Under the pieces are notes generated by a model. That model was not told the origin of the DNA. It did not search any database and worked only from the letters and a program-made list of their open reading frames with translations. The position numbers and the translations under genes were made by a program. Positions 1 to 8,881 of a stretch of DNA of 23,273 nucleotides are shown here, piece by piece. This stretch comes from Pseudomonadota bacterium (GTDB taxonomy: Bacteria; Pseudomonadota; Alphaproteobacteria; Micropepsales; Micropepsaceae), in the NCBI GenBank assembly GCA_021817355.1, contig JAKAVI010000438.1:1-23273 (forward strand), read 5' to 3'. How positions within the stretch are numbered: the first letter of the stretch is position 1; every line of letters begins with the position of its first letter.

Positions 1-497
1 CCGATCTCCATGGCCATACCGGCACCTTTGCCGTACGCATTGGCTACCAGGAACCTCTGGCCCATCGTATGCAGGCGGGCGCGGATATGCTCCTGGCTCC
101 GGCCCGCTTTGAGCCCTGTGGCCTGACCCAGATCTACGCCCTGCGCTATGGCACGGTTCCGGTGGTACGGGCGACGGGCGGCCTGGCCGACACGGTGGTT
201 GATACGAGCCGAGCCTCCATCAGCGATGGCAGCGCAACCGGTTTTGTCTTCGCCGAACCCTCGGTTGCAGGCCTGAGGGAAGCTATTCTGCGCGCCGTCG
301 CAATCTATCGCGAACCACTGGCCTGGCGCCGTCTGCAACTGAACGACATGAAGCAGGACTTCAGCTGGCAACGCAGCGCCAACACCTATCTTTCCCTCTA
401 TCAGTCCCTCACCGCGCCTGCCCGCGAGGCGGCCAGCGAGGCGTCTGTCGCTGGCAACCCCAAGAGCGAACTGGCCATCGAACAGGCCCTGGCCTGA
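1..497 (+). CDS. glgA: Glycogen synthase, C-terminal part (5' end outside window)
   Basis: ADP-glucose-dependent starch/glycogen synthase (GT5), which adds alpha-1,4-glucosyl units to glycogen in the cytoplasm. The reading frame is open from base 3 and has no start inside the window, so about 164 C-terminal residues are visible. The segment with RFEPCGLTQ, then YALRYGT and [14 protein letters not shown], is the conserved C-terminal Rossmann half of bacterial GlgA, including the glutamate of the retaining-GT motif. The tail after the last conserved helix (about 25 residues, Ala/Glu-rich) is not conserved. Its TGA is the left half of TGATCA at 495-500; the right half is the stop of the convergent cyclo-ligase gene, so there is no spacer and no room for an intergenic terminator. 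Function is confident; the upstream part is unseen. Confidence 0.93.
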   Translation, partial: DLHGHTGTFAVRIGYQEPLAHRMQAGADMLLAPARFEPCGLTQIYALRYGTVPVVRATGGLADTVVDTSRASISDGSATGFVFAEPSVAGLREAILRAVAIYREPLAWRRLQLNDMKQDFSWQRSANTYLSLYQSLTAPAREAASEASVAGNPKSELAIEQALA

Positions 498-1088
498 TCA
501 GGACAGCCCGTCGCAGCTGGAAAATGGCCGGAACCCCGCTTCCGTGAGCACCCCGTCGAGGGGCTCATCGAAGCCTTCGCTGGTAATGGCATCGACCTCC
601 TGGCCGGCAAAGGCCACACCGACGGCACAGATGCGTCCGCCCCGACGCAGCGCCTGAAGTGTCCGGTCGTAAAATCCGCCGCCATAGCCGACGCGGTGAC
701 CCTTCGCATCGAAGGCGAGCAGCGGCACCAGAACGAGCGCCGGACGCAGGCCTGGAGAACGAGCCTCCGGCTCATAAATACCATGGGGGCCACGTCGCAG
801 CGGCCAACCCTCCTCGTGACGATGAAACGCCAGCGGCGCCATGGCCCCACACATGCGCGGCAGGCCGATGGGATGACCGGTTTGGCGCAACCGCATCAGC
901 AGGGGAGCCGGATCGGCTTCGCCAGGAAGCGCGCAGTAGCCGCCAACGGCAGCGCCAGAGGATAATGGCAGCGCACCGACATGCGCTGCCAGCAGCCGGG
1001 CATGATCTGGGAGCGCGGCCGCAAGCCTGGCCCGCCGCTTTCGCATCAGGGCACGCAGGACTTGCTTGGCATGACAGGCATCAACCAT
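498..1088 (-). CDS. ygfA: 5-formyltetrahydrofolate cyclo-ligase
   Basis: Converts 5-formyl-THF to 5,10-methenyl-THF using ATP (folate salvage, cytoplasm). About 196 residues, normal for the family. The N-terminal basic helix (KQVLRALMRKRRARLAA) and the C-terminal signature RVGYGGGFYDRTL identify the family. I start it at the ATG at 1086-1088 (MVDACHAKQVL), which matches the usual N-terminus. A longer open frame to 1226 exists but would read through the 6S RNA. No Shine-Dalgarno is evident before this ATG. The position directly downstream of 6S RNA is the classic ssrS-ygfA arrangement and suggests co-transcription followed by processing. The gene is convergent with glgA and abuts it at 497/498. 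Confidence 0.92.
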   Translation of the reverse strand: MVDACHAKQVLRALMRKRRARLAAALPDHARLLAAHVGALPLSSGAAVGGYCALPGEADPAPLLMRLRQTGHPIGLPRMCGAMAPLAFHRHEEGWPLRRGPHGIYEPEARSPGLRPALVLVPLLAFDAKGHRVGYGGGFYDRTLQALRRGGRICAVGVAFAGQEVDAITSEGFDEPLDGVLTEAGFRPFSSCDGLS

Positions 1089-1090
1089 GT

Positions 1091-1258
1091 GACCGGGACC
1101 GCAGCCGCCGTTGGAATTTGGATCCTCACGGGCCTGCAAGTGCAGGTGGGCGCCATATGCCCAAGACCACGATCCTGGGCAGGGACAGCTCCCGGTGAGT
1201 ACCATTAAGGCCCCTGGGCATCGCATACCTGACGCACGGAACAGTACCCGGCCAACCC
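1091..1258 (-). ncRNA. ssrS: 6S RNA (regulator of sigma70 RNA polymerase)
   Basis: The intergenic region between zapA and ygfA reads on the minus strand as a long hairpin-like RNA. A closing stem pairs 1253-1247 (GGCCGGG) with 1097-1091 (CCCGGTC, one G-U). Inner hairpins are GCCCAG/TTGGGC near 1180-1159 and CCTGC/GCAGG near 1146-1133. It carries the GCCUUAA element seen in the central region of E. coli 6S RNA (minus strand near 1211-1205), and a 3' GGCGGC segment that resembles the E. coli 3' arm. The zapA-ssrS-ygfA order is the standard location. 6S RNA mimics an open promoter and sequesters the housekeeping holoenzyme in stationary phase. Exact ends are uncertain by about 10-20 nt. Confidence 0.78.
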
Positions 1259-1269
1259 TGACCTTAAGG

Positions 1270-1635
1270 CTATGGTCCCGCCTCTACAAGGTGCGCGAGT
1301 AGGGCTTCAGCACGACCGACCGCCTGTTCCAGGGCCTGCGCCGCAAGTCTCTCCGCCTCACCCCGCGCACCACTGTCCGCCAAAGGCTGAGGAGAGGGCG
1401 TTTTGGGCTCCAGGCTCAGTGCGGCCTGCCGGTTACGGGCTTCGATGAGCTCATCGGCCATCAGCAGCGCGGCCATTAGCAGCAGGCGCTGATCTCCAAC
1501 CTGCCCCACCGTCTCCTGCACCTCGCGCGCTTTGGCGTCCACCAGGGCTCCGAGTTCGCGTAAATGCTCTTCTTCGCCATCGTCGCAGGCGATGGTGTAA
1601 GCCCGGCCGCTGATCATGACATTGACAAGCGCCAT
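1270..1635 (-). CDS. zapA: Cell division protein ZapA
   Basis: ZapA binds FtsZ and promotes bundling of protofilaments at the division ring. The 121-residue protein begins with the typical ZapA strand/turn (ALVNVMISGRAYTIACDDGEE), continues with the EHLRELGALVDAK helix, and then has the long central coiled coil (roughly residues 45-75 and 90-118) that forms the tetramer. The middle is Pro/Ser-rich (PKTPSPQP), as in many alphaproteobacterial ZapAs. Its ATG (1633-1635) directly abuts the stop of the upstream coiled-coil gene (1636-1638), so translation is probably coupled. 6S RNA and ygfA follow on the same strand. Confidence 0.9.
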   Translation of the reverse strand: MALVNVMISGRAYTIACDDGEEEHLRELGALVDAKAREVQETVGQVGDQRLLLMAALLMADELIEARNRQAALSLEPKTPSPQPLADSGARGEAERLAAQALEQAVGRAEALLAHLVEAGP

Positions 1636-1902
1636 TCAAGATTTTCCCAGTGCGCTGCGGATTTCTGCAATTGCGCCATCGAGACGCTGTTCGACTTCTT
1701 CGGTAATGCCCGCGAGCTGCCGACCTTCTAATTCGAGTTCCTGCACCCGCGCGATCAGGGCCTCTCGTTCCTGGCGCAGGCGGGTAATCTCGGCAGCATC
1801 GCGCTCGGCGCGCGCCCGTTGTCCGGCCAATGACAGGGCAACCTCTTCAAGGCGCGTCATCGCCTCGGCAAAGCGGGCTTGTGCGGCTTCAAGCCTGGTC
1901 AT
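1636..1902 (-). CDS. Small coiled-coil protein (DUF4164-like), upstream partner of zapA
   Basis: An 88-residue protein that is almost entirely predicted coiled coil, rich in Arg, Glu, Ala and Leu, with no membrane segment or catalytic motif. I choose the internal ATG at 1900-1902 (MTRLEAAQARFAEAM) because the 24 residues encoded upstream of it (MPKVTVVCGVICARR...) do not look like protein. Alphaproteobacteria commonly carry a short DUF4164-type coiled-coil gene just before zapA, and the stop here touches the zapA start. A role with ZapA at the division ring is inference from position only; the family has no established biochemical function. Confidence 0.72.
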   Translation of the reverse strand: MTRLEAAQARFAEAMTRLEEVALSLAGQRARAERDAAEITRLRQEREALIARVQELELEGRQLAGITEEVEQRLDGAIAEIRSALGKS

Positions 1903-2147
1903 TCGCGCAATCTCCCTCGCGGGCGCTGCGCGGCGCGCGCAAATCACCCCGCAAACGACGGTCACCTTAGGCACGGGGCCAAGCCAAGGTCAACGCCGTC
2001 CGCCGCAGCGAGCATCGGCACTTTTGGGCCTTTTGGCCTTATTTTAGCTTCCGTGCGGGCACGGTTTGGATGCCACTCTTGACGGGTGGCACTTGCTCTC
2101 TTAAGGCCGGACGGACGATCTCAGTCCCACACAGAAAGACACTGGCG
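1903..2147. promoter_or_regulatory. Divergent promoter region between zapA operon and tkt operon
   Basis: The 245 bases between the divergent coding regions hold no convincing gene. On the plus strand a TTGACG (2079-2084) with a poor -10-like TTAAGG 16 bases later could drive tkt. It sits in the loop of an inverted repeat, TGCCAC (2071-2076) and GTGGCA (2086-2091), which could be an operator. On the minus strand TTGACC (1993-1988) is followed 17 bases later by a poor -10-like CTAAGG and could serve the zapA side. These are pattern matches only. The tkt start has no strong Shine-Dalgarno. Confidence 0.35.
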
Positions 2148-4175
2148 ATGAGCACCACCGGGCCCGCGTCCTCCGTAGCCACAGCGGCGGAGACCCTTGC
2201 GCCAGGGCAGACCCGTCGCCTGGCCAATGCCATACGTGCCCTCGCCATGGACGCAGTGCAAGCCGCCAATAGTGGTCACCCTGGCATGCCGATGGGCATG
2301 GCCGATGTGGCAACGGTCCTGTTTTCCCGCTTCCTCAAATTTGATCCCAAGGATCCGGCGTGGCCCGATCGCGACCGTTTTGTCCTGTCAGCCGGCCACG
2401 GTTCGATGCTGCTCTATGGACTGCTCTATCTCACCGGCTATGCCCGCCCCACCATCGAGGACATCAAGCACTTCCGCCAGTTTGGCAGTCCCTGCGCCGG
2501 TCATCCCGAATATGGTCATCTGGCCGGGGTCGAGACCACCACCGGCCCGCTCGGGCAGGGCATCGCCACCGCGGTCGGCATGGCCCTGGCCGAACGCATG
2601 CTGAACGCCCGCTATGGCGATGACCTCGTCGATCATCGGACCTATGTTTTTGCTGGCGACGGCGATCTCATGGAAGGCGTCAGCCATGAAGCCTGCAGCC
2701 TCGCGGGCCATCTGAAGCTCCATCGCCTGATTGTGCTCTACGACGACAATCATATTTCCATCGATGGTGCCACCAGTCTCGCCGATTCCACCAATACCCT
2801 CGAGCGCTTTGACGCGATGGGGTGGAAGACGATGTCCTGCGACGGCATGAACGGGGCCGAGATAGATGCAGCGCTCGAGGTGGCCCAAAACAGCGATCGC
2901 CCGGTCCTCATCGCCTGCCGCACCACCATTGGTTACGGGCTGCCCACAAAGGCGGGCACCAGCAAGGCCCATGGCGAAGCGCCCGGGGTGAGCGAGGTCG
3001 AAGGTGCGCGCAGAAACCTCAATTGGCCCTCCCCGGCATTTGTGGTTCCCGAGGACATCTTGTCGGAATGGCGCCGCCTTGGCGGGCGCGGGGCCAGAGC
3101 GCACGGTGCCTGGACGGAGCGGCTGGCCAAGTCGGCCAAACGCGCCAGCTTTGAGGCTGCCATCAGGACCGAGATAGGCCCTGAGGTCGTCACCGCCCTT
3201 GCCGCCTACAAGCAGAAGCTGATTGCCGAGAAGCCCAAGCTTGCGACCCGCAAATCGTCGGAGACGGTGCTTGAAGTCATCAATGCGGCAAGTGAACTGA
3301 CGCTTGGCGGCTCGGCTGACCTCACCGGCTCCAACAATACCCTGACGAAAGGGCTGGCAAGCATTGGCCCACAGAGCTATGGCGGGCGCTACGTCCACTA
3401 TGGCATCCGTGAGCACGGCATGGCGGCCGCCATGAACGGCATCGCCCTGCACGGTGGTTTTATCCCCTATGGCGGCACGTTTCTCGTGTTTTCCGACTAT
3501 GCCCGCCCGTCGATCCGTTTGGCGGCACTCATGCAATGCCATGTGGTCTACGTGATGACCCATGATTCCATCGGTCTTGGCGAAGATGGCCCGACCCACC
3601 AGCCGATCGAGCAGCTGGCGGCGTTGCGGGCAATCCCCGGACTTTGCGTGTTTCGCCCAGCCGATGCCGTGGAAGTAGCCGAGTGCTGGGAACTGGCTTT
3701 GACGCGTAAGGCACCGGCGCTGCTGTCGCTGACCCGCCAGAACCTTTCCGCGCTGCGGCTGACGGCCGCCGCCGACAATCTCTGCGCGCGCGGCGGTTAC
3801 GAGATCGCGGCCGCTGAGGGCAAAGCCAAGGTCACGCTGATGGCAAGTGGTTCGGAGGTCGAGATCGCTGTCGCCGCGCAGGCATTGCTGAAGGAAAAGG
3901 GCATACCAGCCCGGGTCGTGTCGATGCCCTGTTTTGAACTGTTCGCCGACCAGGACGCCGATTATCGCGCCGGCGTTCTTGGGAGCGTTCCGCGCGTGGC
4001 GGTGGAAGCTGCCGTGCGCATGAGCTGGGACCGCTATCTGGGTCCTTCAGACCGGTTCATCGGGCTCGACCATTTTGGTGCCAGCGCACCTTATCTCGAG
4101 CTCTACCAGCATTTTGGGCTCACGGCACAAAACGTGGCAGCCGCGGCCACAGAGATTTGTCAGCAGGGGCGCTGA
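2148..4175 (+). CDS. tkt: Transketolase
   Basis: ThDP-dependent transfer of two-carbon ketol units in the pentose phosphate pathway (cytoplasm). The 675 residues are the normal length. Visible hallmarks: SGHPGMPMG with the N-terminal catalytic-loop histidine (H44); GHGSMLLYGL; the ThDP/Mg motif GDGDLMEG (170-177) followed by NHISIDG; the cofactor-activating glutamate in YGIREHGMAAAMNG (E422); and HDSIGLGEDGPTHQPIEQ in the pyrimidine-binding domain. I start at ATG 2148 (MSTTGPASSV); an in-frame ATG at 2070 would add 26 non-family residues and overlap the putative promoter. First gene of a tkt-gap-pgk-fba cluster; 90 bases separate it from gap. Confidence 0.96.
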   Translation: MSTTGPASSVATAAETLAPGQTRRLANAIRALAMDAVQAANSGHPGMPMGMADVATVLFSRFLKFDPKDPAWPDRDRFVLSAGHGSMLLYGLLYLTGYARPTIEDIKHFRQFGSPCAGHPEYGHLAGVETTTGPLGQGIATAVGMALAERMLNARYGDDLVDHRTYVFAGDGDLMEGVSHEACSLAGHLKLHRLIVLYDDNHISIDGATSLADSTNTLERFDAMGWKTMSCDGMNGAEIDAALEVAQNSDRPVLIACRTTIGYGLPTKAGTSKAHGEAPGVSEVEGARRNLNWPSPAFVVPEDILSEWRRLGGRGARAHGAWTERLAKSAKRASFEAAIRTEIGPEVVTALAAYKQKLIAEKPKLATRKSSETVLEVINAASELTLGGSADLTGSNNTLTKGLASIGPQSYGGRYVHYGIREHGMAAAMNGIALHGGFIPYGGTFLVFSDYARPSIRLAALMQCHVVYVMTHDSIGLGEDGPTHQPIEQLAALRAIPGLCVFRPADAVEVAECWELALTRKAPALLSLTRQNLSALRLTAAADNLCARGGYEIAAAEGKAKVTLMASGSEVEIAVAAQALLKEKGIPARVVSMPCFELFADQDADYRAGVLGSVPRVAVEAAVRMSWDRYLGPSDRFIGLDHFGASAPYLELYQHFGLTAQNVAAAATEICQQGR

Positions 4176-4265
4176 GATCGATCAATAAAGCCGGACCGGC
4201 CCGCCCCTAGTTTGTGCCACCTCATTCAGGCTCCGGCGTGGCCGGACAGATCGGAGAGAATTAAG

Positions 4266-5273
4266 ATGAGCATTCGTGTCGCTATCAACGGATTTGGTCG
4301 CATCGGCCGCAATATTCTGCGCGCCATTATCGAATCGAAGCGCGAAGACATCGTCGTCGTCGCCGTCAATGATCTGGGGCCCGTCGACACCAATGCCCAC
4401 CTGCTGCGCTATGACAGCGTACATGGCCGCTTTCCGGGACGGGTCGAGGTCAACGGCGAGGTCATGACCGTCGACGGGCACAAGATACGGGTCACAGCCA
4501 TCAAAAATCCGGCCGAATTGCCACATCGCGAACTTGGCGTCGACATCGCACTGGAATGCACGGGAATTTTCACGGCGCGAGACAAAGCCAAGACGCATCT
4601 TGAAGCCGGAGCCAAGCGCGTATTGGTGTCCGCACCCTCCGATGGCGCTGATGCCACTATCGTTTATGGCGTCAATCATCACATCCTGACGAGGGATCAC
4701 ATCGTTGTCTCAAACGGCTCGTGCACGACCAATTGCCTGGCGCCTGTGGCCAAGGTGCTGCATGAAACCATTGGCATCGAAAAAGGTATGATGACAACGG
4801 TTCACTCCTACACCAATGACCAGAACATTCTCGACCAGCTGCACAAGGATTTGCAGCGGGCCCGCGCCGCAGCGATGTCGATGATTCCGAGCTCGACCGG
4901 CGCTGCCAAGGCGATCGGGCTCGTTCTTCCGGAGCTGAAGGGCAAGCTCGACGGCGTCTCGATCCGCGTCCCCACACCCAACGTGTCGCTGGTCGACCTC
5001 AAGGTCATCACCCGTCGCTCGACTACGGTGCAGGAAGTCAACGAGGCCATGAAAAAAGCTGCCGCGGGGCCGCTCAAGGGTGTGCTCGAGATCGTTGATG
5101 CGCCACTTGTCAGCCACGACTTCAACCACGATCCAGCCTCCTCGGCCTTTGTCCTGGCCGAGACCAAGGTGATGGACGGCAATCTTGTGGCGGTGATGAG
5201 CTGGTATGACAATGAATGGGGCTTTTCCAATCGGATGGCTGACACCGCAGTGGCCATGGGCAAGCTGGTCTGA
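4266..5273 (+). CDS. gap: Glyceraldehyde-3-phosphate dehydrogenase, type I
   Basis: Oxidises and phosphorylates glyceraldehyde-3-phosphate to 1,3-bisphosphoglycerate using NAD. 335 residues. The N-terminal [10 protein letters not shown] nucleotide-binding motif, the catalytic cysteine in [12 protein letters not shown] (C153) and the partner histidine in [10 protein letters not shown] (H180) are all present. The VAVNDL segment at residues 32-37 resembles NAD-using GapA rather than erythrose-4-phosphate dehydrogenase. The start at 4266 is preceded by GGAGA at 4253-4257, a good ribosome site. pgk follows after 11 bases, so the two are surely co-transcribed. Confidence 0.96.
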   Translation: MSIRVAINGFGRIGRNILRAIIESKREDIVVVAVNDLGPVDTNAHLLRYDSVHGRFPGRVEVNGEVMTVDGHKIRVTAIKNPAELPHRELGVDIALECTGIFTARDKAKTHLEAGAKRVLVSAPSDGADATIVYGVNHHILTRDHIVVSNGSCTTNCLAPVAKVLHETIGIEKGMMTTVHSYTNDQNILDQLHKDLQRARAAAMSMIPSSTGAAKAIGLVLPELKGKLDGVSIRVPTPNVSLVDLKVITRRSTTVQEVNEAMKKAAAGPLKGVLEIVDAPLVSHDFNHDPASSAFVLAETKVMDGNLVAVMSWYDNEWGFSNRMADTAVAMGKLV

Positions 5274-5279
5274 AGGAGG
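5273..5279 (+). promoter_or_regulatory. Strong ribosome binding site of pgk
   Basis: AAGGAGG lies five bases before the pgk ATG at 5285 and begins inside the gap stop codon (TGA 5271-5273). It fixes the pgk start. Confidence 0.8.
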
Positions 5280-5284
5280 AGCCG

Positions 5285-6499
5285 ATGCGCAGCCGCTTCG
5301 CTACCTTGGATGATCTTGAGGTCCGCTCCAAGCGCGTCCTGGTCAGAGCCGACCTCAATGTGCCGATGCGTGATGGCAAGATCACGGACAGTTCGCGCAT
5401 CGAGCGGCAAGCCCCCACCATTCGCGAACTGGCGCAGAAGGGAGCACGGGTGATTGTGCTTTCGCATTTCGATCGTCCCAAGGGCAAGCGCGTCGCCAGC
5501 ATGTCGCTGGCGCCGATAGCTCCGGCGTTGGCGCAGGCAATATGCCGGCCAGTGGCGTTCGCTGATGACTGCATCGGCGACACCGCGAAGCGAGCCGTCA
5601 GCGCCCTTCACGATGGCGAGGTACTGCTGCTCGAGAACACCCGTTTTCATGGCGGTGAAGAAAGTAATACCCCGGCCTTTCGTGATGAACTGGCCGCACT
5701 GGGTGACCTTTATGTCAATGACGCGTTTTCGGCCGCCCATCGCGCCCATGCCTCAACCGAAGGTCTCGCCCATGTGCTGCCGTCAGCTGCCGGGCGGGCG
5801 ATGCAGGCAGAACTTGACCATCTGGGCCAGGCGCTCGAGAACCCCAAGCATCCGGTGATCGCGGTGGTCGGCGGCGCCAAGGTATCGACCAAGATTGCCG
5901 TCATCGAGCATCTGATGGACAAGGTCGATGTTCTGGTCATTGGCGGTGCCATGGCCAATACTTTTCTGGCCGCCGAAGATATCAATGTTGGCCGCTCGCT
6001 TTACGAGCCCGATCAGCTCAAGACCGCACAGAGCATCGTCGGGCTGGCAACCACCATCGGCACGGTTCTGATCTTGCCCACGGACGTTGTCGTGGCAAAG
6101 GAATTCAAGGCCAACGCGCCTTACCGCACCTGCAAGGCCCGCGAGGTCGCCACCGACGAAATGATCCTGGATATCGGTCCGGCGACCATTGCCGAATTCG
6201 AACGGCGCCTGCACACCGCAAATACTCTGGTGTGGAACGGTCCGCTGGGTGCCTTTGAAACCATTCCCTTTGATGCGGGAACCGTTCATGCTGCCCGCCT
6301 GGTTGCAGCCCGTACGCGCTCTGGCGCCCTGCTGTCGGTGGCCGGCGGTGGGGATACGGTCTCTGCGCTCAATCATGCCGGTGTCGGCGATCAATTTACC
6401 TACGTCTCGACCGCAGGCGGGGCGTTCCTGGAGTGGCTGGAGGGCCGCGAACTGCCGGGGGTGGCAGCGCTGGCGGTCAACAAGGGAAAGATACGATGA
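5285..6499 (+). CDS. pgk: Phosphoglycerate kinase
   Basis: Transfers phosphate between 1,3-bisphosphoglycerate and ADP, the first ATP-yielding step of lower glycolysis. 404 residues, slightly above the usual 390-400. Motifs in order: [10 protein letters not shown] (substrate-binding arginine and aspartate), [30 protein letters not shown], the hinge/nucleotide region [20 protein letters not shown], the nucleotide loop [11 protein letters not shown], and [15 protein letters not shown]. The ATGA overlap with fba (start 6496, stop 6497-6499) indicates translational coupling. Confidence 0.96.
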   Translation: MRSRFATLDDLEVRSKRVLVRADLNVPMRDGKITDSSRIERQAPTIRELAQKGARVIVLSHFDRPKGKRVASMSLAPIAPALAQAICRPVAFADDCIGDTAKRAVSALHDGEVLLLENTRFHGGEESNTPAFRDELAALGDLYVNDAFSAAHRAHASTEGLAHVLPSAAGRAMQAELDHLGQALENPKHPVIAVVGGAKVSTKIAVIEHLMDKVDVLVIGGAMANTFLAAEDINVGRSLYEPDQLKTAQSIVGLATTIGTVLILPTDVVVAKEFKANAPYRTCKAREVATDEMILDIGPATIAEFERRLHTANTLVWNGPLGAFETIPFDAGTVHAARLVAARTRSGALLSVAGGGDTVSALNHAGVGDQFTYVSTAGGAFLEWLEGRELPGVAALAVNKGKIR

Positions 6500-7521
6500 A
6501 CAGTGCAGAGCTGAACCGCATCGCCACGGCGATGGTGGCACGCGGCAAGGGAATTCTCGCTGCCGATGAATCCACGGGTACGATCGAAAAACGCTTCAAT
6601 GCCATCGGCGTTGCCAATACGGAGGACAACCGCCGCGACTACCGCGAACTTCTGTTCCGTTCCGAAGCGGCCATGCGGCAATATATTTCAGGGGTTATCC
6701 TGTTCGACGAGACCCTTCGCCAAAAGGCCAAGGATGGGACGAGGCTCGTGGAACTGATCGAACGTGCCGGCTCCATTCCCGGCATCAAGGTTGATGCGGG
6801 CGCCAAGCCGCTCGCGCTATGCCCGGGCGAAACCGTGACCGAGGGCCTTGATGGTCTGGGCTCGCGGCTGATCGAGTATCGCAAGCTGGGTGCACGTTTT
6901 GCCAAATGGCGCGCCGTCATCGACATCGCCGCGGGGATCCCGAGCGCAACAGCCGTCCGTGCCAATGCGCACGCGCTGGCCCGCTATGCGGCGCTCTGCC
7001 AGGAGCACGACATCGTGCCCATCGTCGAGCCGGAAGTCCTGATGGATGGCGATCATGATATTGCCCGCTGCGCCGAGGTCACCGAGTTCGTGCTCAAGCA
7101 CACCTTCCAGGAGCTTTACGCTCACCGCGTCATGCTCGAAGCCATGGTGCTCAAGCCCAACATGGTGGTCTCCGGCAAGAAATCCGCCAAACAGGGCAGT
7201 ACAGAGGAGGTGGCGGAACGGACCCTTACGGTTCTAAAGCGCTGTGTGCCGGCGGCTGTCCCCGGGATCGCGTTCCTGTCCGGTGGTCAGACCGACCAGG
7301 AAGCGACGGCGCACCTCAATGCGATGGCCGCCCGCAGCACCCTGCCATGGGCCCTTACCTTTTCCTATGGCCGCGCCTTGCAGGCTGCCCCGCAAAAGGC
7401 GTGGGCGGGCAAGTCCGACAACGCCGCACGCACCCAGGCGGCCTTTGCCCACCGGGCCCGGATGAACGGCCTGGCGAGCAAGGGCGAATGGAAGGCTGAA
7501 CTGGAAAAAGAGGCTGCTTGA
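6496..7521 (+). CDS. fba: Class I fructose-bisphosphate aldolase
   Basis: Schiff-base (class I) aldolase that splits fructose-1,6-bisphosphate into DHAP and glyceraldehyde-3-phosphate. 341 residues, close to the animal-type enzyme. Visible features: [26 protein letters not shown], the catalytic lysine region FAKWRAV (K137), IVEPEVL (E178) and the Schiff-base lysine in VLKPNM (K220), then [13 protein letters not shown] start at ATG 6496, which overlaps the pgk stop as ATGA; the open frame runs further upstream inside pgk but is not plausible. No zinc-binding class II motifs are seen. The stop overlaps the TTG start of the next gene. Confidence 0.95.
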   Translation: MNSAELNRIATAMVARGKGILAADESTGTIEKRFNAIGVANTEDNRRDYRELLFRSEAAMRQYISGVILFDETLRQKAKDGTRLVELIERAGSIPGIKVDAGAKPLALCPGETVTEGLDGLGSRLIEYRKLGARFAKWRAVIDIAAGIPSATAVRANAHALARYAALCQEHDIVPIVEPEVLMDGDHDIARCAEVTEFVLKHTFQELYAHRVMLEAMVLKPNMVVSGKKSAKQGSTEEVAERTLTVLKRCVPAAVPGIAFLSGGQTDQEATAHLNAMAARSTLPWALTFSYGRALQAAPQKAWAGKSDNAARTQAAFAHRARMNGLASKGEWKAELEKEAA

Positions 7522-8144
7522 GCAACTGCCGGCTTTATCTCATCACACCACCGGCGCTTGAGCCCAGGGCCTTTGGCGAAACACTCAAAGCCGCGCTCGA
7601 CGCCGGTGATGTCGCGTGCCTGCAGTTGCGGCTCAAGGACGTGACTGATGACGAGATCCGCCGCAGCTGCGCGCAGCTGATGCCGATCGCTCAGGCCCGC
7701 GATGTGGCGTTTGTTCTCAATGACCGTCCTGACCTCGCCGGCGAAATGGGCTGCGACGGCGTCCATATTGGCCAGAGCGACATGCGCTATGAGGACGCGC
7801 GCAGGCTGGTGGGGCCAGATCGCATCGTCGGGGTGACCTGCCACAATTCCCGCCACCTGGCGATGGAGGCCGGCGAAGCCGGAGCCGACTATGTGGCTTT
7901 TGGCGCATTCTTTCCGACCACCACCAAGGCGGTGCAATTTTATGCCGAGACCGAGCTGCTCAACTGGTGGTCCGACCTGATGGAGATCCCCTGCGTCGCC
8001 ATCGGTGGCATCACGCTGGTCAATTGCGAGACGCTGATCCGCGCGGGCGCAGATTTCCTTGCGGTCGCAAGCGCGGTGTGGGAGCACGCAGAAGGACCTC
8101 CCGCGGCGGTCAGGGCGTTTAATGCCCGCTTTGGCCAGCTCTGA
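7518..8144 (+). CDS. thiE: Thiamine-phosphate synthase family protein (ThiE)
   Basis: ThiE joins hydroxymethylpyrimidine pyrophosphate and the thiazole phosphate to make thiamine phosphate. 208 residues with a TIM-barrel pattern. Family residues are kept: QLRLK (Q36, R38, K40), LNDR (N68, D69), GVHIGQSD (D88), VGVTCHN (Thr where many have Ser), FPTTTK (K137) and AIGGIT. The start is a TTG whose last two bases are the first two of the fba stop codon (TTGA), with AAAGAGG at 7506-7512 as ribosome site. It is alone here: no other thi gene and no room for a TPP riboswitch, so its expression follows the glycolytic operon. A diverged ThiE paralogue with another role cannot be excluded. Confidence 0.82.
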   Translation: MSNCRLYLITPPALEPRAFGETLKAALDAGDVACLQLRLKDVTDDEIRRSCAQLMPIAQARDVAFVLNDRPDLAGEMGCDGVHIGQSDMRYEDARRLVGPDRIVGVTCHNSRHLAMEAGEAGADYVAFGAFFPTTTKAVQFYAETELLNWWSDLMEIPCVAIGGITLVNCETLIRAGADFLAVASAVWEHAEGPPAAVRAFNARFGQL

Positions 8145-8177
8145 CGGCGCCCAGGCCGCGCCCGGGCAGCTTTTCCG

Positions 8178-8189
8178 GCCAGGCCTGGC
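8178..8189. repeat. 12-bp perfect palindrome after thiE
   Basis: GCCAGGCCTGGC is its own reverse complement and lies 33 bases beyond the thiE stop, followed by GC-rich sequence and a short T run (8200s). It may be part of a transcript end for the carbon operon, but with no loop and only a weak T run it is not a convincing intrinsic terminator. Confidence 0.3.
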
Positions 8190-8224
8190 GCGCTCGCGCT
8201 TTTCCAGCCCGGAGCCGGCAGCGG

Positions 8225-8254
8225 TTTACTTCGGCGCATCGCCCCCGCTATAAG
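8225..8254 (+). promoter_or_regulatory. efp: Candidate sigma70 promoter of efp
   Basis: TTTACT (8225-8230) and TATAAG (8249-8254) are separated by 18 bases, about 60 bases before the efp ATG. The region is a 170-base gap after the carbon operon, where a new promoter is expected. Pattern match only. Confidence 0.45.
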
Positions 8255-8314
8255 CCAGCGCGCTCTTTGCCCCTCCAACCCTTTGTCTCGCCCCCCAAGG
8301 AGGGCTCGTGTGTT

Positions 8315-8881
8315 ATGGCCAAGATCTCAGGTAATGAAATCCGACCCGGTACCATGATCGAATTCGAAGGCGGTTTGTGGCTTGCGGTCAAGACGCAGAA
8401 GGTCAAGCCGGGCAAAGGGGGCGCCTACAACCAGGTCGAACTCAAGAGCATCACCACCGGTACCAAATTGAACCAGCGCTTCCGCTCCGATGAGACCGTG
8501 GAAGAGGTCTGGCTGGAAAAGCGTGACTTTCAGTTCCTTTACGCAGCCGGTGACATGCTCACCTTCATGGACATGGAAAGCTATGATCAGTTCGAGCTTT
8601 CTGCCGATTTCGTCGGCGATCAGGCGCGCTTCCTTCAGGATGGCATGAAGACGCTGGTGACGATGCACGAAGGCAAACCCCTCGGCATCCAGCTGCCCCT
8701 GCAGGTCACGCTGAGCGTCGCTGAGGCCGATCCGGTCCTCAAGGGCGGAACGGCGGCGCCATCCTACAAAGGCGCAGTACTCGAAAACGGGCTCAAGATC
8801 CAGGTTCCACCCTTCATTGAAGCTGGCGAGAAGATCATCGTGTCGACCGAGGATGGATCTTACGTGCGCCGCGCAGAGTAG
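8315..8881 (+). CDS. efp: Elongation factor P
   Basis: Binds ribosomes stalled at polyproline stretches and helps form the peptide bond. 188 residues, the standard three-domain length. The KOW-like N-terminal domain carries the modification loop [11 protein letters not shown] with lysine 34, the residue beta-lysylated by EpmA/EpmB in enterobacteria, so a lysine-type EF-P is expected. The C-terminal domain ends with [24 protein letters not shown], the conserved OB-fold tail. I choose ATG 8315 ([12 protein letters not shown]); AAGGAGG at 8297-8303 is 11 bases upstream, a slightly long spacing. The monophosphatase ATG follows the TAG stop with no gap. Confidence 0.96.
   Translation: MAKISGNEIRPGTMIEFEGGLWLAVKTQKVKPGKGGAYNQVELKSITTGTKLNQRFRSDETVEEVWLEKRDFQFLYAAGDMLTFMDMESYDQFELSADFVGDQARFLQDGMKTLVTMHEGKPLGIQLPLQVTLSVAEADPVLKGGTAAPSYKGAVLENGLKIQVPPFIEAGEKIIVSTEDGSYVRRAE

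Noticed and set aside
1089..1226. N-terminal extension of the cyclo-ligase to an ATG at 1226
   Set aside because: The extension lies in the 6S RNA and does not resemble the family N-terminus, which begins near the ATG at 1088.
2388..3599. Long open frame (about 400 codons) on the minus strand opposite tkt
   Set aside because: Mirror frame of a GC-rich conserved gene; no family motif, no ribosome site, and tkt itself is unambiguous.
7480..7530. TPP riboswitch upstream of thiE
   Set aside because: The start overlaps the fba stop, so there is no leader, and no THI-box sequence is present.
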